Assembly (NCBI GenBank): GCA_027046525.1
Contig: JALTYD010000011.1
Span: forward strand, 1-6,974
Direction: 5' to 3'
DNA length: 6,974 bases
Source: Pyrodictiaceae archaeon
GTDB taxonomy: Archaea > Thermoproteota > Thermoprotei_A > Sulfolobales > Pyrodictiaceae
How positions within the stretch are numbered: the stretch's first letter is position 1; every line of letters begins with the position of its first letter. Under the pieces are notes generated by a model that worked only from the letters and a program-made list of their open reading frames with translations, had not been told where the DNA came from and searched no databases. Positions 1 to 5,453 of this stretch are shown one piece after another. A program made the position numbers and the translations under genes.

Positions 1-210
1 ATATACATTTATATTCTCCATCTTTATATTCATAGATGTCATTCTCTCTACATTTATTGGCTCATATGTTACATAAAGACATGATCTAATATTGCAGAAC
101 TGCTTGAGGAATTCTAGCGCGAGAGTAGTTTTACCTGAAGCTGATGGTCCGTAGAGTAGTAGCACAGTAGGCCAACTTACTAATCTAAGAAATTTATTAC
201 AGATAACCAC
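1..210 (-). CDS. RecA/RadB-like P-loop ATPase, N-terminal 70 codons (C-terminus beyond window)
   Basis: Reading the reverse strand from a GTG at 210 gives 70 uninterrupted codons running off the left edge. Residues about 20-28 are a Walker A loop (GPSASGKTT), preceded by a hydrophobic strand (TVLLLY) and followed by a helix (LALEFLKQF). A second strand ending in YVTYEP resembles the strand after helix 1 in RadA/RadB/KaiC-type ATPases, where a glutamate often follows. By family knowledge such proteins bind ATP and act in strand exchange, recombination control or signalling. The chain is unusually short before the P-loop, with no room for RadA's helix-hairpin-helix domain, so RadB-like or a RadA paralogue is the better guess than RadA. 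The frame is closed by TAA at 222-220, so GTG 210 is the first possible start. The gene is divergent from the RuvC-like gene. Walker B and the DNA-binding loops lie outside the window, so the exact family is unproven. Confidence 0.7.
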   Translation of the reverse strand, partial: MVICNKFLRLVSWPTVLLLYGPSASGKTTLALEFLKQFCNIRSCLYVTYEPINVERMTSMNIKMENINVY

Positions 211-214
211 ATAA

Positions 215-219
215 TCACC
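215..219 (-). promoter_or_regulatory. Ribosome-binding site for the leftward ATPase gene
   Basis: The reverse strand reads GGTGA four bases before the GTG at 210, matching the archaeal Shine-Dalgarno type. It supports the GTG start, which is also the first start codon after an in-frame stop. Confidence 0.5.
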
Positions 220-228
220 TTATCAACG

Positions 229-235
229 ATATATA
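229..235. promoter_or_regulatory. Shared palindromic TATA-like element between divergent genes
   Basis: The motif ATATATA is nearly self-complementary. Its centre lies about 24 bases before the ATG at 256 on the + strand and about 22 bases before the GTG at 210 on the - strand. For the rightward gene this spacing fits a leaderless mRNA starting at or near the ATG, and no Shine-Dalgarno site is visible there. For the leftward gene it would put the start of transcription close to the GTG and leave the GGTGA at 219-215 off the transcript, so the leftward promoter may differ. One TATA site serving both directions is inference. Confidence 0.45.
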
Positions 236-255
236 CCCGGGAACTAGATAGAGTA

Positions 256-915
256 ATGACATCTAAAAATAAAACACTAATAGTAGTAACGCGAAGAAAA
301 GACTTGATAGAAGTAGCTAAAAGAATTTGTAAATATTTCGATGTAGAAATTTTGTTACCAGCTCATTCTAGAGATTGTTGCGCTAGTGGTTTCCTTGTAG
401 TCGATGAAGAATATATCGATATGTGTAAGAAGCATTGTAAGATAGAGACAAAGCCTCTTATTGTACTAAAACCAGGAGTTAGTAGAGTAGTTTTTGCATT
501 CAACCTGCTAGCCAAGCTAGTAAATGATGTCGATGAAGTTGTCATAGGAATAGATCCTGGTTCTAGACTAGTCTATACTATTATTGCATATAGTCTTCTC
601 ATCGACTGGGGTATAGCCAGCTGGAGTGGCATTAGTAAGCTCTTACTGGATCTCTGTAATTTATCCTCTACAAGTAGGACTAAGATTATAATTGGTGTAG
701 GAGAAGGACCTGGCTCGAATAAACTCTTGGAAATAATCAGTAATGTAAAGAACAGAGCAAAATGCAACTTACATGCTATCATAGTTAACGAGTATAAAAC
801 AAATTATGAAGATATTATTGGGATTAAAGGTATAGAGTATATCAAAGGACAGAGAGACTTTATAGCTGCTGTAAATATCTCTCTCCGATCCCTACTTGGA
901 GCAGACCATATCTGA
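256..915 (+). CDS. RuvC/RNase H-fold protein with extra N-terminal domain (putative nuclease)
   Basis: This 219-aa protein has two parts. Residues 1-93 look like a small alpha/beta domain: a first strand TLIVVT, an acidic VVDEEY segment at about 48-53, cysteines at 41-42, 57 and 61, and a strand LIVLKPG at 68-74. From residue 94 the sequence reads VVIGIDPGSR, the strand 1 motif of RuvC-like RNase H folds, with D100 at the catalytic aspartate position. A second strand, IIIGVGEGPG, places E150 where RuvC has its glutamate, and GQRDFIAAVNIS places D201 on the final helix. RuvC's fourth acidic residue has no obvious counterpart (G198 sits there), although E179 is near. The total is longer than bacterial RuvC (about 170 aa) because of the N-terminal domain. 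The ATG at 256 has a TATA-like element about 24 nt upstream and no Shine-Dalgarno site, so it is probably leaderless. It heads the operon and is divergent from the RadB-like ATPase. Nuclease or junction-resolving activity is inferred; a non-catalytic nucleic-acid-binding role is possible. Confidence 0.65.
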   Translation: MTSKNKTLIVVTRRKDLIEVAKRICKYFDVEILLPAHSRDCCASGFLVVDEEYIDMCKKHCKIETKPLIVLKPGVSRVVFAFNLLAKLVNDVDEVVIGIDPGSRLVYTIIAYSLLIDWGIASWSGISKLLLDLCNLSSTSRTKIIIGVGEGPGSNKLLEIISNVKNRAKCNLHAIIVNEYKTNYEDIIGIKGIEYIKGQRDFIAAVNISLRSLLGADHI

Positions 916-940
916 CAAATCTTGGTAGAGGGTAAGAGCA

Positions 941-2224
941 ATGATTATAGAGACTAGACTAGTAGCAGGCCAAGTAATTCATGTTCAAGGACCCCTAAAG
1001 ATATCTGTAAAGTATGGACAGATACTAATCCTTGGTGCTTTATTCAATACGGGAGACGAAATAGCTATATCTAGATATAGGAGTTATGGTGTAAAAGCAC
1101 TTACTGATACATTGTTACATTTATACTTAGAACCAGGCTCTCTAGTAAAAACTCCAAGAAGTAATGAAGAGCCTCTAGAGAAATGGGTTTATAGTATCGA
1201 TAAATTACTCTCAAACCAGTGTAGGAAGTTTATAGTGATAGGATCTACTGAGAGCGGCAAGTCTAGTCTAGCAGCATTAATAGCTAACCGTGCATTACTA
1301 AGAGGTTTCTCAGTAGCTATAATAGATGCAGATGTTGGTCAAGCAGATATAGGTCCACCTGCTACAGTATCTATGGGTATAGTCGATAAGCCCATACTAT
1401 GGCTAAGAGAGCTAAGTGCCTCATGGATAAGATTTATTGGCTCTATAACTCCTAGTAAGTTTGAATATAAGATTGTTGGTGCTATTGTAGATCTCTTAAA
1501 TAAAGCTATACATGATGTGGGAATAGATATAGTCGTTATTGATACTGATGGATGGGTGGACTCCTATAGTGCAGTAAGCTATAAGATCGATATTGCAAGG
1601 CTGACAAACTGTGATGCTGCTATTGTACTTGATGACAATAAGCTATATGGGATAATTAGTAAAAATCTAGGGTACTTGAAATGTGGTACTCTCTTTCTAC
1701 CATCACCACGTGATAAGAGAACACGTAATAGAGCTGAGAGAAAAATCCTAAGAAAAGAAGCTTATTTAAAACATCTGAGCCCGATGTATGAAAGAAAATT
1801 CTCACTCGACAAACTGTCAATACAAGGGAGTTGTGTACTAAGTAGTAATCTGCTAAGTGAAGATCAGTTAACTAAGCTATCAACGATACTTAGAAGCAAT
1901 GTAGAACTTGCTGGTATACACCAAGATATCCTCTATATACTGCTCTCATCTACTCCTCAACGTATCGATACACGTAAAATTGAAGAAATCTTTGGGCTTA
2001 AAACAATTATTCTATCCAAGGAGGAAGCAAGAGGGATAATCGTAGGACTAATATCAGGTAGTGAAGAGAAAGCAATAGGCTTATTGAAAGATATTGATCT
2101 CAAAAATAAAATAATAACAATACTCACAAGCTATAAAGGACCAGTAGATGGTATTATTTTCGGTAACATTAGATTAGGCGAAAACTTAGAGGAGATAGGG
2201 AGATACACGAGATGTATAATATAG
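941..2224 (+). CDS. Clp1/Grc3-type polynucleotide 5'-hydroxyl kinase
   Basis: This 427-aa protein matches the Clp1/Grc3/Nol9 kinase layout. Residues 1-90 form an N-terminal beta-rich domain. The Walker A loop is GSTESGKSS at 101-109. The family's Walker B-region signature follows at about 127-146 (IIDADVGQADIGPP, then ATVSMG). FIGSITPS at 165-172 and DTDGWV at 201-206 match conserved strands that shape the substrate site. A basic lid-like helix rich in R and E sits at about 258-277, and a C-terminal domain of about 130 residues follows. Family members transfer the ATP gamma-phosphate to 5'-OH ends of RNA or DNA. In archaea the role is not settled, with RNA repair or processing as likely uses. 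The ATG at 941 is supported by GAGGGT at 928-933. It lies 25 nt after the RuvC-like gene and overlaps the UbiD gene by 13 nt, indicating co-transcription. Family assignment is firm; the in-cell substrate is unknown. Confidence 0.88.
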   Translation: MIIETRLVAGQVIHVQGPLKISVKYGQILILGALFNTGDEIAISRYRSYGVKALTDTLLHLYLEPGSLVKTPRSNEEPLEKWVYSIDKLLSNQCRKFIVIGSTESGKSSLAALIANRALLRGFSVAIIDADVGQADIGPPATVSMGIVDKPILWLRELSASWIRFIGSITPSKFEYKIVGAIVDLLNKAIHDVGIDIVVIDTDGWVDSYSAVSYKIDIARLTNCDAAIVLDDNKLYGIISKNLGYLKCGTLFLPSPRDKRTRNRAERKILRKEAYLKHLSPMYERKFSLDKLSIQGSCVLSSNLLSEDQLTKLSTILRSNVELAGIHQDILYILLSSTPQRIDTRKIEEIFGLKTIILSKEEARGIIVGLISGSEEKAIGLLKDIDLKNKIITILTSYKGPVDGIIFGNIRLGENLEEIGRYTRCII

Positions 2225-3486
2225 ATGGTTCTCTTGAGAACTATATACGACTAGTCAAACACGAAATAGTAGAATTAGACCAAGAATTTAGTCCTGTATA
2301 TGAGGCAGCTAGTATTATCAAGAAATATGATGGTGTCTCACCAGTACTCTTCAAAGTAAAAGGATATACTTGGAGATTTATATCAAACATTTTTCCGAGA
2401 CGTGATTATTTGATATCAATTCTAGGTAGTGGTAGCGAAGAAGTAGCTTATGAAAGAATTACTACTCCTATAGAAGGTGAGTTTAACTATAGAAGCTTCA
2501 ATGACTATTTTAGACAGATAGAACCACGCATAGAAAATATACCAGCTCTAAAGTTTTACAAAGATGACGGAGGACTATATGTAACATCTTCTATATTCAT
2601 TGCCTGTCTTAGTGATAAATGTAATGCATCTATACATAGGATGATGGTTAACAAGAACAAGAAGTATATAGCTGTAAGAGTCGTACCTCGACATCTATAT
2701 AAATTAATGTCTGAAGCTAGGGGAGGAATACCAGTTGCAGTAATTATAGGGGTTGATCCAGTAATAGAGCTCTTCTCATCGTTAAGTCCACCTTTTGGCG
2801 TCTTCGAGTTGAAACTAGCAGCGGGTTTTCTAGGAGGGCTAAATATCTGTAAAACACCAGTCTATAATCTCCCAGTACCATGTGGTTCATCAATGATTAT
2901 TGAAGGAGTACTAGGGCCTGAGAGAGCGCGTGAAGGCCCATTTACTGATCTATTAGATTTATATGATGCTGAAAGAGAAGAACCAGTACTAAAAATAGAT
3001 TCAATATATGTAAATAAGAGATACGAACCTCTAATTCATGTAATTCTTCCAGGCGGAACAGAACATAAACTCTTAATGGGGTTTCCACGCGAAGCCCAGA
3101 TATATAGGAGTGTAAAGTCCGTCATACCTACTATAAGAAAAGTGAGACTCACACTAAGTAGTGGTATGTGGCTTCATGCTATTATCTCTATAGAGAAACA
3201 ACATGATGGTGATGGAAAAACAGCAGCTCTAGCAGCACTATCAGCACATCCAAGTCTTAAACATGTAGTAGTGGTTGATTCTGATATAGACCCTGATAAT
3301 ATAGGCGAAGTAGAGTGGGCTATAGCTACAAGGTTTCAAGCAGATAGAGGGCTTGTAGTAATTCCATATGCTCGTGGTTCTACTCTCGATCCTAGTAGCA
3401 AAGAAGGATTAACATGGAAAATAGTAGTAGATGCCACTATGCCGATAAAGGATAGATATAAGTATCGTAAACCGACAATGGGGTAG
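2212..3486 (+). CDS. UbiD-family decarboxylase, probable trans-anhydromevalonate 5-phosphate decarboxylase
   Basis: This 424-aa protein is a UbiD-type decarboxylase, a family that uses prenylated FMN made by UbiX (not in this window). Aligning by eye with Fdc1/UbiD, the metal and cofactor ligands appear as N138, H161 and E199. The catalytic Arg-Glu-acid set appears as R143 (CNASIHR), E241 and D246 (EGPFTD). The conserved GGTEHKLLMGFPRE lies at 281-294. The usual G-E/D-x-x-GYY after EGPF is replaced by T-D-LLDLY. Because the next two genes encode the AcnX-type dehydratase pair, the best specific function is decarboxylation of trans-anhydromevalonate 5-phosphate to isopentenyl phosphate, the step worked out in Aeropyrum pernix. 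Ubiquinone synthesis is not expected in this lineage. The ATG at 2212 lies inside the end of the kinase gene, with GGGAGAT upstream at 2198-2204, so translation is probably coupled. Family is firm; the substrate is inferred from context. Confidence 0.87.
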   Translation: MYNIDGSLENYIRLVKHEIVELDQEFSPVYEAASIIKKYDGVSPVLFKVKGYTWRFISNIFPRRDYLISILGSGSEEVAYERITTPIEGEFNYRSFNDYFRQIEPRIENIPALKFYKDDGGLYVTSSIFIACLSDKCNASIHRMMVNKNKKYIAVRVVPRHLYKLMSEARGGIPVAVIIGVDPVIELFSSLSPPFGVFELKLAAGFLGGLNICKTPVYNLPVPCGSSMIIEGVLGPERAREGPFTDLLDLYDAEREEPVLKIDSIYVNKRYEPLIHVILPGGTEHKLLMGFPREAQIYRSVKSVIPTIRKVRLTLSSGMWLHAIISIEKQHDGDGKTAALAALSAHPSLKHVVVVDSDIDPDNIGEVEWAIATRFQADRGLVVIPYARGSTLDPSSKEGLTWKIVVDATMPIKDRYKYRKPTMG

Positions 3487-3494
3487 TGTAAAGT

Positions 3495-4682
3495 ATGTAT
3501 CTTTCAAAAGATGAAGAAAAAATATTGTCGGGAGAAGAGGGAGAAGCTAAGCAACTTGCTCTAAAATTAATAGTGAGAGTAGGAGAAGCTTTAGGAGCAC
3601 AAAAACTCATTGATATTGTACATGCACATATTAGTGGTATTTCTTACGATAATATTGGAGATGAAGGTCTTCAACTAATCAGAGATTTCTGGGAAAAAGG
3701 AGGAAGAACTTCTGTATTCTCAACTTTTAACCCAGCCGGGATATCTATAGGCATAGAATCCCCTCTTAATACTGATAAAGAATACGTAAAGAAGCAGCTA
3801 GAGATACTAAAATATCTAAAATTAATGGGTTTCAAGGAAAGCTACACCTGTACACCATACGAAATACGAGAACCTAAACCCTACGAACACCTAGCATGGG
3901 GGGAATCGAGTGCTGTAGCAGTAGCAAATACACTATATAATGCGTATACAAATAAAGAAGGCGGACCACTAGCACTTGCTTCGGCACTCGTAGGCAAAAC
4001 ATACTACTGGGGTCTCCACCTGGAAGAAAATAGAAAACCAAACATCCTAGTGAAGTACAAAGCTTCGTATAAACTCTATGAACCATATTCAGGATTACTA
4101 GGCTACTACATAGGTAAAACTCTCGGAGACGCCATCCCCTTCATAGATATACATTTTCCAACAAAAAGAAGTATAATTGACTATGCAGCTGCAGCAGCAT
4201 CTACAGGCAACATTATTTTAACAAAGACAAAGAATAACACCGTAGGGAGAGATCTAGACTTCGACTACATGGATAAGATAGTAGTCGATGATACTGAAAT
4301 TAAACAAGTATTAGATGAAGTATCAACAGCAACAATAGACGAAGTAGACATATTCTTTACAGGCTGTCCTCATAAAACATTCTCAGATCTCTTAAACCTC
4401 ATAGAGAAACTACAAATACTACACATAAATAGACTAACCAAGCCTATATGGATAGCAGTACCAGGTACTCTAGGTAGAAAATTAAAGAAATTAACTAAAA
4501 TCCTAGTAGAAAAAAACATACAAGTACTCCCTGGTAGCTGTCTCGTAGTAAGTAGACTAAGAGACCTAGTAAATGCTGTAGCAACAGATTCTCTCAAAAC
4601 AGCATTCTACCTACCTAGGAGACATAGAGTTAGAGTAGCTATAACTACATTAGACGAATTCATAAAACATTATGGTAGATAA
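3495..4682 (+). CDS. Phosphomevalonate dehydratase large subunit (aconitase X catalytic type)
   Basis: This 395-aa protein has the single-piece aconitase X (AcnX) catalytic layout. Three cysteines in conserved settings are C119 (YTCTPYE), C291 (TGCPH) and C349 (GSCLVV), candidates for the ligands of a 4Fe-4S cluster with one open iron site. The AcnX signature WGESSAVAVANT at 135-146, followed by YTNKEGGP at 151-158, is clear. The YYIG segment at 204-207 and the IDIHFP region at 217-222 also fit. In archaea the large and small AcnX subunits form phosphomevalonate dehydratase, which removes water from mevalonate 5-phosphate to give trans-anhydromevalonate 5-phosphate. The gene starts 8 nt after the UbiD homologue and ends 3 nt before the small subunit, so the three are almost certainly one transcript. 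True aconitase and 3-isopropylmalate dehydratase are excluded by length and signatures. Bacterial AcnX relatives act on hydroxyproline derivatives, but the UbiD neighbour favours the mevalonate role. Confidence 0.9.
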   Translation: MYLSKDEEKILSGEEGEAKQLALKLIVRVGEALGAQKLIDIVHAHISGISYDNIGDEGLQLIRDFWEKGGRTSVFSTFNPAGISIGIESPLNTDKEYVKKQLEILKYLKLMGFKESYTCTPYEIREPKPYEHLAWGESSAVAVANTLYNAYTNKEGGPLALASALVGKTYYWGLHLEENRKPNILVKYKASYKLYEPYSGLLGYYIGKTLGDAIPFIDIHFPTKRSIIDYAAAAASTGNIILTKTKNNTVGRDLDFDYMDKIVVDDTEIKQVLDEVSTATIDEVDIFFTGCPHKTFSDLLNLIEKLQILHINRLTKPIWIAVPGTLGRKLKKLTKILVEKNIQVLPGSCLVVSRLRDLVNAVATDSLKTAFYLPRRHRVRVAITTLDEFIKHYGR

Positions 4683-4685
4683 CTA

Positions 4686-5084
4686 ATGGACATATATGTT
4701 CTAAAACTACATGGTATTGTAGAAGGAGTAGTTAGAGCAAAACTAGTTGTCTATCGGGAACCACTCTCATTCTATGGAGAAGTAGACAAAAATACAGGAC
4801 AACTACCAGATGGGAGATATCTAGCAAATCATATACTTGTCTTAAAACAAACAAGAGGAAGTACTGTAGCTCCCTACATACTATATGGTCTTGCTAGAAA
4901 ACAAAAAGCACCACTAGCAATAATAGTCACAAAGGCAGAACCAATGCTAATAGCTGGTGCTATCTTAGCACAAATACCACTAGCCGAAGGCATACCTACC
5001 GAGATTATAGAAAGTATACACGACAACTGCTACGCAAAAGCAACAATAGAACCACCAACTGCTACTATAGAAGTACAATGTTGA
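4686..5084 (+). CDS. Phosphomevalonate dehydratase small subunit (AcnX swivel domain)
   Basis: This 132-aa protein is the separate swivel-domain subunit of AcnX-type dehydratase. Characteristic blocks are EPLSFYGEVD at 25-34, a TG spacer, ILVLKQTRGST at 50-60, APLAIIV at 75-81, and EPMLIAGAILAQIP at 85-98. The RGST loop at 57-60 holds the serine (S59) that in aconitase-superfamily swivel domains sits at the active site. It must pair with the large subunit encoded immediately upstream (gap 3 nt, no room for a separate promoter) to make the mevalonate 5-phosphate dehydratase. Length is normal for the family. It is the last gene of the rightward operon, and no strong T-tract terminator is obvious after it. 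The codons favour A and C on the coding strand, in contrast to the speE-like gene downstream. Family confidence is high; the specific substrate rests on the operon context. Confidence 0.9.
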   Translation: MDIYVLKLHGIVEGVVRAKLVVYREPLSFYGEVDKNTGQLPDGRYLANHILVLKQTRGSTVAPYILYGLARKQKAPLAIIVTKAEPMLIAGAILAQIPLAEGIPTEIIESIHDNCYAKATIEPPTATIEVQC

Positions 5085-5142
5085 TATCAACAACTACTCC
5101 TAACACAACATAATAGACGAAAGACTTATTCTTCCAATAAAC

Positions 5143-5173
5143 AAACTACAATAAACTAAAAACTGGGAAACTA
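5143..5173 (+). repeat. Four short AAACT direct repeats before tRNA-Val
   Basis: AAACT occurs at 5143, 5153, 5160 and 5168, and three of the four copies extend to AAACTA. The stretch 5085-5179 holds no gene on either strand. It is strongly A/C-rich, so the repeats may be simple compositional bias rather than a binding array. Confidence 0.35.
5150..5162 (+). promoter_or_regulatory. Weak TATA-like element for tRNA-Val
   Basis: An AT-only run interrupted by one C (AATAAACTAAAAA) lies 18-30 bases before the first tRNA base. That is roughly where a TATA box is expected for a transcript starting just upstream of the tRNA. The match to the TATA consensus is poor. Confidence 0.25.
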
Positions 5174-5179
5174 ACACCA

Positions 5180-5254
5180 GGGCCCGTCGTCTAGCCTGGT
5201 TAGGACGCCGCCCTCACACGGCGGAGGTCCGGGGTTCAAGTCCCCGCGGGCCCA
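5180..5254 (+). tRNA. tRNA-Val (anticodon CAC)
   Basis: The cloverleaf folds fully. The acceptor stem is GGGCCCG (5180-5186) with CGGGCCC (5247-5253) and discriminator A at 5254. The anticodon stem is CCGCC (5208-5212) with GGCGG (5220-5224). The anticodon loop CTCACAC has anticodon CAC at 5215-5217, reading GTG. The T stem is CGGGG/CCCCG around a TTCAAGT loop. All paired arms are G-C rich, as in hyperthermophiles. There is no intron, and the 3' CCA is not encoded (the gene is followed by CTA), so it must be added after transcription. It lies between the mevalonate operon and the speE-like gene, at the point where strand composition flips. Confidence 0.97.
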
Positions 5255-5276
5255 CTAACTCTCTCAACAAATATAG

Positions 5277-5358
5277 TGTTCAGCTAGTAGTCGAGAAATA
5301 TACTATGGTTTCTAAGTGTGATATTGTTGTAGTTATTTATTGCTCTATTAGCTGGATA
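5277..5358 (+). other. Long imperfect inverted repeat (possible RNA stem)
   Basis: Bases 5277-5290 can pair with 5345-5358 over 14 consecutive positions, three of them G-U wobbles, around a 54-nt loop. It sits between tRNA-Val and the speE-like gene. It could be part of a leader or small RNA, but it overlaps the candidate peptide gene at 5305-5424, so at most one reading may be right. Structure only; no known RNA family is recognised. Confidence 0.3.
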
Positions 5359-5424
5359 ATATGTCTTAGTTTTATCGTGGTAGTATACTATTTATCAATG
5401 ATCTATAGGTCTATTAGTGGATAG
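5305..5424 (+). CDS. Candidate 39-aa single-span membrane peptide
   Basis: An ATG at 5305 opens 39 codons ending with TAG at 5422-5424, 29 nt before the speE-like ATG. The peptide starts MVSKCD. A run of about 28 mainly hydrophobic residues follows (residues 7-34, rich in I, V, Y, S and L), then R-S-I-S-G. It contains three cysteines and K4 and R35 flanking the span, which resembles a one-pass membrane protein. A TATA-like AAATATA at 5269-5275 lies about 33 bases upstream of the ATG, so a transcript with little or no leader is possible. No Shine-Dalgarno site is seen. Caution: this stretch is extremely T-rich, and T-rich DNA yields hydrophobic peptides by chance. No homologue is recognised and no function is proposed. 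Confidence 0.28.
   Translation: MVSKCDIVVVIYCSISWIICLSFIVVVYYLSMIYRSISG
5388..5397 (+). promoter_or_regulatory. Possible TATA element for the speE-like gene
   Basis: ACTATTTATC lies about 57-66 bases before the ATG at 5454. A transcript starting about 25 bases after it would carry a leader of roughly 35 nt, consistent with use of the strong ribosome site at 5444-5450. The region is AT-rich throughout, so alternatives exist. Confidence 0.3.
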
Positions 5425-5443
5425 AAACTAGTTGTAGTTTGTT

Positions 5444-5450
5444 GGTGAGG
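5444..5450 (+). promoter_or_regulatory. Strong ribosome-binding site that fixes the speE-like start
   Basis: GGTGAGG is a near-complete match to the archaeal Shine-Dalgarno sequence. It ends three bases before the ATG at 5454. It overlaps the codons that a start at TTG 5439 would use, so ATG 5454 is the real start. Confidence 0.75.
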
Positions 5451-5453
5451 GTT

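Noticed and set aside
363..782. Two reverse-strand open frames of 60 and 69 codons inside the RuvC-like gene
   Set aside because: They lie wholly opposite a well-supported gene, have serine/threonine/leucine-rich shadow composition and show no motif.
2212..3486. Ubiquinone-synthesis decarboxylase UbiD in the strict sense
   Set aside because: The gene is coupled to AcnX subunits and the lineage is archaeal; the anhydromevalonate phosphate role explains the context better.
3874..4597. Two reverse-strand open frames of 70 and 75 codons opposite the AcnX large subunit
   Set aside because: The + strand reading has clear AcnX motifs and cysteine ligands across the same bases; the reverse frames show nothing recognisable.
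3495..5084. Aconitase or 3-isopropylmalate dehydratase large/small subunits
   Set aside because: Lengths and signatures (WGESSAV, separate RGST swivel subunit) are AcnX type, and the UbiD neighbour points to phosphomevalonate dehydratase.
5180..5254. tRNA-Val as an attachment site for an integrated element
   Set aside because: No integrase, no duplicated tRNA 3' end and no mobile genes are visible; only the composition flip is suggestive.
5255..5453. C/D-box guide RNA between tRNA-Val and the speE-like gene
   Set aside because: Weak C-box-like TGATAT and ATGATC strings occur, but no matching D box (CTGA) with proper spacing was found.
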